NCBI GenBank assembly: GCA_038748065.1 | Contig: JBCDJG010000006.1 | Location: forward strand, 1-64,000 | Length of the DNA: 64,000 nt | Direction of reading: 5' to 3' | DNA from: JBCDJG01 sp038748065 | GTDB taxonomy: Bacteria; Pseudomonadota; Gammaproteobacteria; Pseudomonadales; Halieaceae | Part shown: positions 1-7,082 of the stretch, in pieces | How the letters are laid out: the number at the start of each line of letters is the position of its first letter | Numbering within the stretch: the first letter of the stretch is position 1 | Position numbers and translations under genes: made by a program | Notes under the pieces: model-generated | Told to the model about the DNA's origin: nothing | Seen by the model: only the letters and a program-made list of their open reading frames with translations | The model's database searches: none

Positions 1-72
1 AGCGACGTAATCGTCCAGCGTATCGGGCAGCAAACTGCCTTGATCTCGGGACTCTCCACCCAGGTGGCGCAT
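1..72 (-). CDS. Transposase, N-terminal fragment (cut by window edge)
   Basis: A minus-strand frame starts with ATG at 72 and stays open to the window edge, 24 codons. It reads MRHLGGESRDQG and then a LLPDTLDDYV segment. This matches from memory the opening of IS1182/IS5-group transposases (DUF772 type), which begin with a Gly-Glu-x-Arg-x-Gln motif followed by LLPExLDDYVAEDNP. No convincing Shine-Dalgarno sequence lies in front of the ATG, which sits right after a hairpin and a run of T. The fragment is short, so the family assignment is moderately rather than fully secure. Confidence 0.65.
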   Translation of the reverse strand, partial: MRHLGGESRDQGSLLPDTLDDYVA

Positions 73-107
73 AAAAAAATACCCGCATCTCTCGATACGG
101 GTATTTT
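73..107 (-). terminator. Rho-independent terminator / IS-protecting hairpin
   Basis: AAAATACCCG (76-85) and CGGGTATTTT (98-107) form a perfect 10-bp inverted repeat with a 12-base loop. On the minus strand the stem is followed by a run of seven T (73-79), the classic intrinsic terminator layout. It lies about 70 bases downstream of the 174-572 gene, so it can end that transcript, and directly before the transposase ATG, where it would shield the IS from read-through transcription. Confidence 0.75.
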
Positions 108-173
108 GTCAGAGCCTGGAGGTGTTTTCACACAGCCTCCAATGGGCGCCGTTTTTTTATGCCTGATCCGGAG

Positions 174-572
174 TCAGGTCAGTGGGTTTTCACCGCTCAT
201 GTAGATATAAACTTCCTGGAACTTGTCACCGCGAATACGCCAGAAGTTGGTGTTGTGTAATACGGTCGTGTTGCCCTCTGCATCGACCAACTCCGCGACA
301 AAGTTGGCGGTGATGCGCCCGTTTTTCTCGTCCACCGTGCAGGTGAAGTCCTTGTGCACGATGGTCTCCCAGGCGCCCATGAAGTCCACGAACATGCGCT
401 CGATATTGGCTTTGCCGTCGTGGGTGGTAAAGGCAGTCTGCACGGTGATCATGGCGTTGTCGTGGAAGCAGTCGAGTACCGCGCCCAGCTCCTTCTTATC
501 CACGTTGCCGAAATACTGGTTGAGTGCGAGGTCGATGAGGCCTTCGCGATCCAGGGATGATTGGTATTGCAT
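174..572 (-). CDS. SnoaL/NTF2-like domain protein
   Basis: Protein of 132 residues with the length and composition of the NTF2-like/SnoaL superfamily: one cone-shaped alpha+beta domain that can act as isomerase, cyclase, hydratase or ligand binder. Visible features are the N-terminal helix region with LDCFHDNA, a central V..DF.G....IVH stretch and the terminal beta strand YIYMSGEN. The start is supported by AAGGAG seven bases upstream of the ATG. It is a diverged tandem paralogue of the next gene (shared LDCFH, YMSGEN) and probably cotranscribed with it and the racemase-fold gene. The substrate is unknown; SnoaL-like proteins of this type occur in steroid and polyketide pathways. Confidence 0.8.
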   Translation of the reverse strand: MQYQSSLDREGLIDLALNQYFGNVDKKELGAVLDCFHDNAMITVQTAFTTHDGKANIERMFVDFMGAWETIVHKDFTCTVDEKNGRITANFVAELVDAEGNTTVLHNTNFWRIRGDKFQEVYIYMSGENPLT

Positions 573-604
573 AGCTTGTCTCCTTCAATCCTTTGCGAAC
601 GGGC

Positions 605-1000
605 TCACTTGAGCAGGTTTTCACCGCTCATGTACACGAAAACGCGGGTGAACTTGCCGTCCTTCAGGTAGAAGCGGTTGCAGTTCTCATAGCGCAGCTC
701 ATTGTCCTGACCCTTGGGCGTGACCTCCACCGAGAACTGCGAGCAGATTGCCTCGCCCTCGGTGTCGACTGTGTGCACGAAATTGCCGTGCCAGATGCGG
801 CTGTGGGCGTCGAACAGCCCCTCAAACATCGCGCGAATACCCGCCTCGCGGCCCTCGTGCACGGTCATGGATGTCACCTCTGTCAGCACCGCGTCCTCAT
901 GGAAGCAGTCCAGCACCTTGCCCAGGTCGTAGTTGTCGACACCGTCGAAATAGCGCTTGGTGACGATATCGACGTAATACTCGTAATTGATTTCAGCCAT
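605..1000 (-). CDS. SnoaL/NTF2-like domain protein, tandem paralogue
   Basis: Protein of 131 residues of the same NTF2-like/SnoaL family as the gene 32 bases downstream. Shared landmarks are LDCFHEDA near residue 30 and VFVYMSGEN at the C-terminus. AAGGAG precedes the ATG at a normal spacing. Tandem paralogues of this fold can form heterodimers or act on successive intermediates; nothing in the sequence decides between these. It sits downstream of the racemase-fold gene, on the same strand. Confidence 0.8.
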   Translation of the reverse strand: MAEINYEYYVDIVTKRYFDGVDNYDLGKVLDCFHEDAVLTEVTSMTVHEGREAGIRAMFEGLFDAHSRIWHGNFVHTVDTEGEAICSQFSVEVTPKGQDNELRYENCNRFYLKDGKFTRVFVYMSGENLLK

Positions 1001-1044
1001 TGCCAGCTCCTTGCTGCGTGTTATGTCGTTGATGAAAAGTGGAT

Positions 1045-1791
1045 TCAGCCGCCTCGGCTCAGGATGCCCTCGTCGTTGGGCATCTCGGGTGTGGGAAAGG
1101 CCCGCTTGCTGTGGGTGAGTCCGAGCTCGAGGAAGACTTCACAGAGCTTGTAGGAAATCTGCCCCGGATTGATGACCGGTACCGGTAGCACGGATTCCAG
1201 GTAGCCATGAGACTGGTGCATGGTGGTGGAGCCAAGCACGATCACGTCGGCGCCGTCTTCGTTGATAGCGCGAAGGCTTTCCTCCTCCAGCTTTTTGAAA
1301 ATCACTTCTTCCTTGCCTTCCAGCAGCTCTTCAAGATCCGGCCGCGTCTTGATGGAGCGTAGCGAAGCGCAGCGCGATTCGAGCTTGTACTCGCTGAGAA
1401 TTTTCTTGTAGAGGTGGTACCACTCATCCCACATGGTGATGACGGAAAACTTGTGCCCCAGCATGCAGGCGGCGTGAAAGGCGGCCTGGCCCGGGCCAAT
1501 GACCGGTATGTTCAGCCGCGAACGCAGGGCGTACATGCCGGAATCGCTGACCGTATCGATGCATACAGCATCGAAACCCTCTTCCTCGGCCTTGAGGCCT
1601 GCCTCGAACACGCTCATATCCATGAGCATGGTGTCGTAGTAGCTGTCGCCGAGGGCCGCGCCCCAGCTGACGGCGACGAATTCGACCTCGAAGCCCTCGC
1701 GGATGCGCTCGGCGGGGAGCTGCGAGGCGCGGTTGTCGACGCCGGCGGCGTCCATGGGGATCGGTACGATGATCTTGATTTTTTTGCTCAT
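1045..1791 (-). CDS. Asp/Glu/hydantoin racemase-fold protein lacking both catalytic cysteines
   Basis: About 248 residues with the two-domain Asp/Glu racemase superfamily layout (aspartate racemase, hydantoin racemase, maleate isomerase, arylmalonate decarboxylase). The two catalytic-cysteine loops are recognisable, but position 80 is Thr (CIDTVSDSG) and position 188 is Ser (VIVLGSTTM) where the family has Cys. A Cys at 77 is nearby but not in register. The ATG at 1791 is chosen because AAGGAGG lies at ideal spacing; the frame also extends to an upstream TTG. The standard two-base racemase mechanism is therefore unlikely. It may be a diverged lyase, isomerase or hydrolase acting with the neighbouring SnoaL-like proteins. 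Confidence 0.75.
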   Translation of the reverse strand: MSKKIKIIVPIPMDAAGVDNRASQLPAERIREGFEVEFVAVSWGAALGDSYYDTMLMDMSVFEAGLKAEEEGFDAVCIDTVSDSGMYALRSRLNIPVIGPGQAAFHAACMLGHKFSVITMWDEWYHLYKKILSEYKLESRCASLRSIKTRPDLEELLEGKEEVIFKKLEEESLRAINEDGADVIVLGSTTMHQSHGYLESVLPVPVINPGQISYKLCEVFLELGLTHSKRAFPTPEMPNDEGILSRGG

Positions 1792-1873
1792 GCAGCGGCC
1801 TCCTTGGCTCAATTATCACTGGGTATACGCAGCGATACTGGAACCAGTCTAGACCAAATGAGAGCCTTGGGTG

Positions 1874-2818
1874 CTAGCCTGCAGCTGCATTAGCCGGGTA
1901 GGTGAGTGGTAGCCCTGCGCTGGGCGTAAACCCGTATAGCTCCGCACCCGGGAGGGCTGCCTGGACCTGTTCGCGCACGCTGAACAAGGCCTGAAGGTCG
2001 ATGCCCGTATTGAGTCCCATGCTCTCCAGCAGGAACACTAGATCTTCGGTAACGATATTGCCGCTGGCGCCCGGTGCGAAAGGGCAGCCGCCGATACCGC
2101 CGAGCGAGGCGTCAATGGTGGTGATGCCGAGCTCAACCGCCATCAGGGCGTTGGCGAGGCCCTGGCCTCGCGTATTGTGCAGGTGCACGCCATTGAGCTT
2201 GTCGCGGCCGCAGGCCGCCCAGATACCTTCGGCCAGGCGCTTGAGCTGAGCCGGATTGCCGTAGCCGGTGGTGTCAGACAGTCCGACTTCATCGACCCCC
2301 ATCGTGACCAGCTCAGCGGCCATACGGATGACAAAGGCCTCGGGCACTGCGCCTTCCAGGGTGCAGCCAAAGGCCGTAGCGAGACCGACCTCAAATTTTG
2401 GCCGGCGGTCGGCAGGTTGGGTGGAAAGGAAGTCCAGACAGCGCTGCACCTCGGCTTTCATCTGTGCGTGATTTTTCTTCACATTCTTGATCGAGTGGGT
2501 TTCGCTCATGGAAAAGGGAATAGATACCTTGTGTGCGCCGCTGGCAACCGCGCCTTCGAGGCCGCGCAAGTTGGGCACCAGTACCGCGACCGTCAATCCC
2601 GCAATGCTGGTCGCGTAGCGCGTGACCTCGGCAGCGTCGGCCATCTGCGGCAAGAGCCTGGGTGAAACGAAGGACGCAACTTCTATCTCTGGCGTGCCCG
2701 CCTCGAACTGGGCCCTGATCCAGGCTTTTTTCGCCTCTGTGGGCATGATCTGCTTCAAGCTTTGCAGGCCGTCTCGCGGGCCAACCTCGCTGATCTCGAT
2801 GTCGATGCCTGTGCCCAT
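1874..2818 (-). CDS. Hydroxymethylglutaryl-CoA lyase family protein
   Basis: Protein of 314 residues of the HMGL-like TIM-barrel family. It cleaves 3-hydroxy-3-methylglutaryl-CoA, or a related 3-hydroxyacyl-CoA, to an acyl-CoA plus a keto acid, the last step of leucine/isovalerate breakdown. Landmarks: VGPRDGLQ near residue 13 (catalytic Arg-Asp), ASFVSP near 50, the metal-binding HLH motif in VHLHNTRGQG, and the active-site cysteine loop GGIGGCPFAPGASGN. It is divergent from the CoA-transferase gene across a 107-base gap holding a near-palindrome shared with the GntR region. Promiscuous HMGL homologues exist, so the exact substrate is uncertain. Confidence 0.85.
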   Translation of the reverse strand: MGTGIDIEISEVGPRDGLQSLKQIMPTEAKKAWIRAQFEAGTPEIEVASFVSPRLLPQMADAAEVTRYATSIAGLTVAVLVPNLRGLEGAVASGAHKVSIPFSMSETHSIKNVKKNHAQMKAEVQRCLDFLSTQPADRRPKFEVGLATAFGCTLEGAVPEAFVIRMAAELVTMGVDEVGLSDTTGYGNPAQLKRLAEGIWAACGRDKLNGVHLHNTRGQGLANALMAVELGITTIDASLGGIGGCPFAPGASGNIVTEDLVFLLESMGLNTGIDLQALFSVREQVQAALPGAELYGFTPSAGLPLTYPANAAAG

Positions 2819-2836
2819 ATGCTGGTCGCTTTAAAT

Positions 2837-2860
2837 GTATTAATGATATATCATAATAAC
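2837..2860. promoter_or_regulatory. Candidate GntR-type operator in divergent promoter
   Basis: A 24-base element beginning GTATTAATGATA and ending CATAATAAC contains the perfect palindrome ATGATATATCAT (2843-2854). It matches 17 of 24 positions of the element upstream of the GntR gene (42580-42603). It lies in an AT-rich island between the divergent HMG-CoA lyase and CoA-transferase genes. Function is inferred. Confidence 0.4.
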
Positions 2861-2925
2861 AAATATAGAGGCGCGTTGATACCGATACAGGCGCCTTCCC
2901 CGCAATCGTTTGGAACACGCTGGTC

Positions 2926-4125
2926 ATGGATAAAGCCTCGCTACCACTGGATGGCATCAAGGTTGTTGAGTTCACCCATATGGTGATGGGTCCGACGGTG
3001 GGCCTGATTCTCGCAGACCTGGGGGCAGAGGTGCTCAAGGTAGAGCCACTGAAGGGCGACAATACGCGCCGCCTCAAGGGCTCCGGTGGCGGTTATTTCA
3101 CCATGTATAACCGCAACAAAAAGAGCCTGTGCGCCGATCTCAAGTCGGAGCAGGGCAAGGCGCTGGCGCTGACCTTGATCAATGACGCGGATGTGCTCAT
3201 CGAGAATTTCCGACCAGGTGCGATGGACAAGCTGGGATTTGCTTACGCCCAGCTGAGCAAGGCTAACCCGGGCCTGGTGTACTGTTCCTTGAAAGGCTTC
3301 CTTTCCGGGCCCTACGGGCATCGAACCGCCCTCGATGAAGTCGCACAGATGATGGGGGGGCTGGCCTATATGACCGGCCTGCCTGATCGACCCATGCGAG
3401 CGGGCTCCTCAGTCGTCGATATCACTGGCGGCATGTTCGGCGTGATCGGTATTCTTGCGGCGCTACAGCGGCGCCAGCGCACGGGGCACGGTGACCACGT
3501 GACCAGTTCGCTATTCGAAACGACCGCGTTTCTCGTTGGCCAGCATATGGCCCAGCAGGCAGCCCTGGGCGAGGCGCCGCCGCCGATGTCGGTGCGCCGT
3601 TCCGCCTGGTCGGTTTATGACATCTTCGAAACCCGTGACGGTGAACGCGTTTTTGTTGGCGTGGTCAGCGATACCTTGTGGAAGAGCTTTTGCGAGGAGT
3701 TCGGTTTCGACGATCTGGCAGCGGATGAGACCCTGGCGAGCAACAACGAGCGGGTTAAGCAGCGTGACCGCGTCATCCCGATTGTCCAGACACTGTTTGC
3801 CGCCATGGATAAGGCGGAGCTGCTGGAGCGTCTCGACCGCGCCGGGATGCCCTTTGCACCCATCAATCGGCCGGCCGATCTGTTTGAGGACCCACACCTG
3901 AAGGCGTCGGGCGCGCTGCTGCCAGTCACCGTCGTCGGCGGCGAGCATGCCGGTGAGCAGACCCAGCTGCCGGCGCTGCCGATCGAAATGGGTGGGGAGA
4001 AGTTTGGCCTGCGCCGTGACCTGCCCCAGGAGGGTGAGCACAGCGTGGACGTGATGCGCGAGGCTGGGCTCAATGATACGCAGATTAGCGCGTTGCTCAG
4101 CGCAGGCATTGTGCGAGGCTGCTAA
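2926..4125 (+). CDS. CaiB/BaiF family (family III) CoA-transferase
   Basis: Protein of 399 residues matching family III CoA-transferases, which move CoA between an acyl-CoA donor and a free acid through an aspartyl thioester. The N-terminus carries LDGIKVVEFTHMVMGPTVG and DLGAEVLKVEP, a Rossmann-type CoA-binding start. The catalytic Asp is Asp137 in ALDEVAQMMGG, and VVDITGGMFG follows. It is divergent from the HMG-CoA lyase gene and converges on the LysR gene with a 4-base overlap of the stops. It may activate the acid whose CoA ester enters this local pathway; donor and acceptor are unknown. Confidence 0.88.
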   Translation: MDKASLPLDGIKVVEFTHMVMGPTVGLILADLGAEVLKVEPLKGDNTRRLKGSGGGYFTMYNRNKKSLCADLKSEQGKALALTLINDADVLIENFRPGAMDKLGFAYAQLSKANPGLVYCSLKGFLSGPYGHRTALDEVAQMMGGLAYMTGLPDRPMRAGSSVVDITGGMFGVIGILAALQRRQRTGHGDHVTSSLFETTAFLVGQHMAQQAALGEAPPPMSVRRSAWSVYDIFETRDGERVFVGVVSDTLWKSFCEEFGFDDLAADETLASNNERVKQRDRVIPIVQTLFAAMDKAELLERLDRAGMPFAPINRPADLFEDPHLKASGALLPVTVVGGEHAGEQTQLPALPIEMGGEKFGLRRDLPQEGEHSVDVMREAGLNDTQISALLSAGIVRGC

Positions 4126-5012
4126 AAACAGCTGCGCAGGTAGGCAACTGCCACCCGTGTTCTTTCGGGTAAAAAAGCGCGCTCGGGGTACAACAACCAG
4201 GCGCCGGTATCGAAGCTCGTAGCCGTGACACTAAGCCCGGGGAACAGGTCGATAAGCTTGCCTTCGGCGATGAGTGCGTCTACAAGCCAGTCTGCCAGCA
4301 GGGCGGGACCGAGTCCGTTCAGCGCTGCTTCGCGCAGGCCCAGCGCGTTTGAGATCACGATGCCCGGTGTGATAGCCACCTCTGTCTTGCGGCCTCGAGC
4401 GGTTTTGAAAAGCCAGCGTGAACGATAGCCCGGCAGGTCGGAACACAGCGGCCGGTGTTTGGCGATATCCGATGGCTTCTGGATCGCGGCTGCGCCGTCC
4501 AGGTAGGCCGGGCTGGCCACTACCCGGTAGCGTGTATCCATCAATTTGACGCCCACGACGTCCGCGTCGAATACGGGGGTGAGGCGGATCGCGATATCGA
4601 TGCCTTCATCGACCATGTCGACGTTTCGATCTGTCATGTCGAGCGCAAGATCGATCGCGGGGAATTGCGCCCGAAAAGCCTGCAAGTGCGGCAGGATGCA
4701 GACGGTTCCGAAGGCGACGGATACGCTGATTTTCAGGCTTCCTCTTGGTTGGCTGTTGGCCATGAGGAGCGCATCCCGCGCCCGTTCGAGCTCGTCTACG
4801 ATTGGAACAATACGCTGCAAAAACTCATGGCCGCCAGCGGTGAGTGCCAGTTGGCGCGTGGTCCTGTGGAAAAGTCTGACACCCAGTTCGCTCTCGAGTT
4901 GGGCTATTGACCGCGAGATGGCTGAGGGGTCTCTATGCATTTCGCGGGCTGCCGCGGCAAAGCCCCCGGCCCGTTGGACCGCGATAAATGTGTCGAACAG
5001 GTGTGTATCCAT
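4122..5012 (-). CDS. LysR-family transcriptional regulator
   Basis: About 296 residues: an N-terminal winged helix-turn-helix (residues 1-60, with FAAAAREMHRDPSAISRSIAQLE) and a C-terminal LysR substrate-binding domain. The start is the ATG at 5012 just before THLFDTFIAV, the usual LysR beginning; the frame is open further upstream but that stretch has no family character. The gene is divergent from the SDR gene, the standard LysR arrangement. An 8+8 bp inverted repeat overlaps its own start codon, suggesting autoregulation together with control of the SDR. Confidence 0.88.
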   Translation of the reverse strand: MDTHLFDTFIAVQRAGGFAAAAREMHRDPSAISRSIAQLESELGVRLFHRTTRQLALTAGGHEFLQRIVPIVDELERARDALLMANSQPRGSLKISVSVAFGTVCILPHLQAFRAQFPAIDLALDMTDRNVDMVDEGIDIAIRLTPVFDADVVGVKLMDTRYRVVASPAYLDGAAAIQKPSDIAKHRPLCSDLPGYRSRWLFKTARGRKTEVAITPGIVISNALGLREAALNGLGPALLADWLVDALIAEGKLIDLFPGLSVTATSFDTGAWLLYPERAFLPERTRVAVAYLRSCF

Positions 5013-5033
5013 TAATGCAATATCAGCATTAAT
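5011..5033. promoter_or_regulatory. Inverted repeat, likely LysR operator
   Basis: ATTAATGC (5011-5018) and GCATTAAT (5026-5033) are perfect inverted repeats separated by 7 bases. The element overlaps the LysR start codon and lies in the 131-base divergent gap before the SDR gene. LysR proteins typically bind such interrupted palindromes near their own promoter. Function is inferred from position and symmetry. Confidence 0.5.
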
Positions 5034-5143
5034 GTAATGAATATCAAGCTGTTTATCGACTTTATCGCATGAGCCATTATGGCGACTCACGACATCAGCG
5101 ACGAGATCAATGAAGCTCAGCTTCAGCCAAAAGGAGGGAAGCC

Positions 5144-5911
5144 ATGGCAATGGAGAACAGGACGGTGTTGGTTACGGGTGGCAGCCGAGGCATTGGCGAG
5201 GCGATTACGCGCCACTTAAGCAGCCTCGGTATGAACGTTGGACTGTTCGCTCGCAGCGCTGACCGTCTGAATGATCTGGCGAACGAGCTTACCGTTGGCG
5301 GGCATGGTGCCATTGCTTTGTGCGGTGATGCAGCTGTTTACCAGGACCTTGAGTGCGCGGTAAGTGCGACTGTCGATGCGTTCGGGTCGCTCGACCTGCT
5401 TGTCAACAATGCGGGTCTGATTGAGCCGATCTGTCGCATTGAAAATAGCCTCCCTGCCGATTGGAGCCGAGCCATCGATGTCAATCTGAAGGGCGTATAC
5501 CAAGGCCTGCGAGCGGCCGTACCCGGCATGCTCACCAAGGGTTCAGGCACTATCATCAACATCAGTTCCGGTGCTGCCACCAGCGCGTTGGAGGGCTGGA
5601 GTCACTACTGCGCGAGCAAAGCGGGGGTGCTTGCGCTAACTCGCTGCGGCCATAAAGAGTATGGCGACGCGGGGATTCGTATTATGGGGCTTAGCCCCGG
5701 TACGGTTGCTACTGAGATGCAAACGGCTATCCGCTCAAGCGGTATTAACCCCGTGAGCCGGCTTGACCCGGATGATCATATACCCGCCGCCTGGGTGGCC
5801 AGGGCTATCGAATATCTCTACCTTCGGGCCGGGGATGAGTTCCTCGGCCAGGAATTCTCGCTGAAAACCAATGAAGGGAGGCGTCGCGTAGGCCTGCCTT
5901 TGGTAGCTTAA
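5144..5911 (+). CDS. Short-chain dehydrogenase/reductase
   Basis: Classical SDR of 255 residues, NAD(P)-dependent. The cofactor motif TGGSRGIG is at residues 11-18, NNAG at about 90, and the Ser-Tyr-Lys active site is ISSGA ... HYCASK near residues 145-165. AAGGAGGG precedes the ATG. It is divergent from the LysR gene and probably controlled by it. The basic residue after the second glycine (GSRG) hints at NADP preference. The substrate, a secondary alcohol or ketone of the local pathway, is not identifiable. Confidence 0.88.
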   Translation: MAMENRTVLVTGGSRGIGEAITRHLSSLGMNVGLFARSADRLNDLANELTVGGHGAIALCGDAAVYQDLECAVSATVDAFGSLDLLVNNAGLIEPICRIENSLPADWSRAIDVNLKGVYQGLRAAVPGMLTKGSGTIINISSGAATSALEGWSHYCASKAGVLALTRCGHKEYGDAGIRIMGLSPGTVATEMQTAIRSSGINPVSRLDPDDHIPAAWVARAIEYLYLRAGDEFLGQEFSLKTNEGRRRVGLPLVA

Positions 5912-5930
5912 GGGCGTTCTCATTTCGGCG

Positions 5931-7070
5931 CTAAAAACCATTCAGCGTGGCAAAGCGAGACTGGTGGTAGCTGGCTGAGCCAAGGCTCTGTTCCGCGACC
6001 CGCGCCCGCTTTAGATAAAAGCCCATATCGCATTCATCGGTCATGCCCATGCCGCCAAACATCTGGATGCCCTCGGAAGAGATGTTGTGATAGGCATGGT
6101 TGACCATGGCCTTGGCCATGCTGGCCAGCTGTGGCAGGTCATCGCGACTGTCTTCCGCGGCGCCGAGGGCCTCGTAGACCACGGACTTGCACTGCTCAAT
6201 GTCGCTGAACATCATAGCCGCACGATGCTGCAGCGCCTGGAATGAGCCGATGGTGGTGCCGAACTGCTTGCGCTCTTTAAGGTAGTCGAGAATGTTTTCA
6301 AAGGCCTGCTGCATGGCGCCGAGCATCTCCGCTGCCAGCGCGATGCGGCCGCGGTCGAGGGTGGCTTCCAGCACCTCGGCGCCGGCATCGATCTGGCCGA
6401 GGACGTCGCTGCCGCTGACCATGACATGGCTGAATTGCAGGGTCGCGGTGTTATGACTGTCGACCATTTTGCGAGCGTGCACCGTCAGGCCCTCGGCATC
6501 GGCATCGACCAGGAAAAGCGTTAGACCGGCGGTGCTGCCCGCGTCGCCCGAGGTGCGGGCGGCAACAACAAGCTTGTCGGCGATGTTGCCGTCAATGACA
6601 AAGTCCTTGCTGCCGTTCAGCACAAAGCTGTCACCCTCAGGCATGGCGGCTAAACACGTCTGACCCGGGTCATGATGTGCGCCCTCGTCGATAGCCATTG
6701 CCAGAAGCAAGTTGCCGGCGACGACTTCGGGCAGAAGTGCCTGCTTTTGCGCGTCACTGCCCCCCAGCTGTATTGCGCCGGCACCGAGTACCACTGTCGA
6801 TAGCAGGGGTGAGGCGGCCAGCGTCCGGCCGGCTTCTTCCATGACTATGCCGAGGCCGCGGAAGCCAAAGCCAAGACCATCGTAGGCCTCTCCCACGTCG
6901 ATTCCTGCCCAGCCCATAGCCAGCATTTCCTGCCAAAGCGCGGCGCTGAATCCCTGGCTATCGGTGTTGTGGCGCAGCTCGCGATGCAGGCTGACGGGTG
7001 CTTTCTCGGCAAAGAAGCTCTTTGCCATGTCACGCAGCATGACCTGTTCTTCGCTCAATATATTCGACAT
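5931..7070 (-). CDS. Acyl-CoA dehydrogenase family protein, probably the non-catalytic subunit
   Basis: Protein of 379 residues with the acyl-CoA dehydrogenase fold: N-terminal helical domain, beta domain with SKDFVIDG, and C-terminal helical domain with ERKQFGTTIGSFQALQH and GIQMFGGMGMTDECDMG. The C-terminal segment that carries the catalytic Glu in many family members reads AEQSLGSASYHQSRF, with no Glu-Gly motif. It lies 12 bases after the other acyl-CoA dehydrogenase gene on the same strand. Such pairs are known to form alpha2-beta2 enzymes in actinobacterial steroid side-chain degradation (the ChsE type), where one subunit lacks the base. Subunit pairing here is inference. Confidence 0.87.
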   Translation of the reverse strand: MSNILSEEQVMLRDMAKSFFAEKAPVSLHRELRHNTDSQGFSAALWQEMLAMGWAGIDVGEAYDGLGFGFRGLGIVMEEAGRTLAASPLLSTVVLGAGAIQLGGSDAQKQALLPEVVAGNLLLAMAIDEGAHHDPGQTCLAAMPEGDSFVLNGSKDFVIDGNIADKLVVAARTSGDAGSTAGLTLFLVDADAEGLTVHARKMVDSHNTATLQFSHVMVSGSDVLGQIDAGAEVLEATLDRGRIALAAEMLGAMQQAFENILDYLKERKQFGTTIGSFQALQHRAAMMFSDIEQCKSVVYEALGAAEDSRDDLPQLASMAKAMVNHAYHNISSEGIQMFGGMGMTDECDMGFYLKRARVAEQSLGSASYHQSRFATLNGF

Positions 7071-7082
7071 ATCGCTAACTCC

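Larger units (their letters stand above)
1..141 (-). mobile_element. End of an insertion sequence (IS1182-like)
   Basis: The left edge of the window carries the 5' end of a transposase reading frame on the minus strand, preceded by non-coding sequence with two inverted repeats. The segment around 117-141 (TGGAGG ... CCTCCA around a TTTTCACACAG core) resembles the terminal inverted repeats of transposase families of this kind, so the element probably ends near there. The exact boundary and target duplication cannot be fixed because the other end lies outside the window. Confidence 0.5.

Noticed and set aside
3..74. Plus-strand frame ending in TAA just before the hairpin at 76-107, as a gene end
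   Set aside because: The minus-strand reading of the same bases gives a recognisable transposase N-terminus, which explains the segment better.
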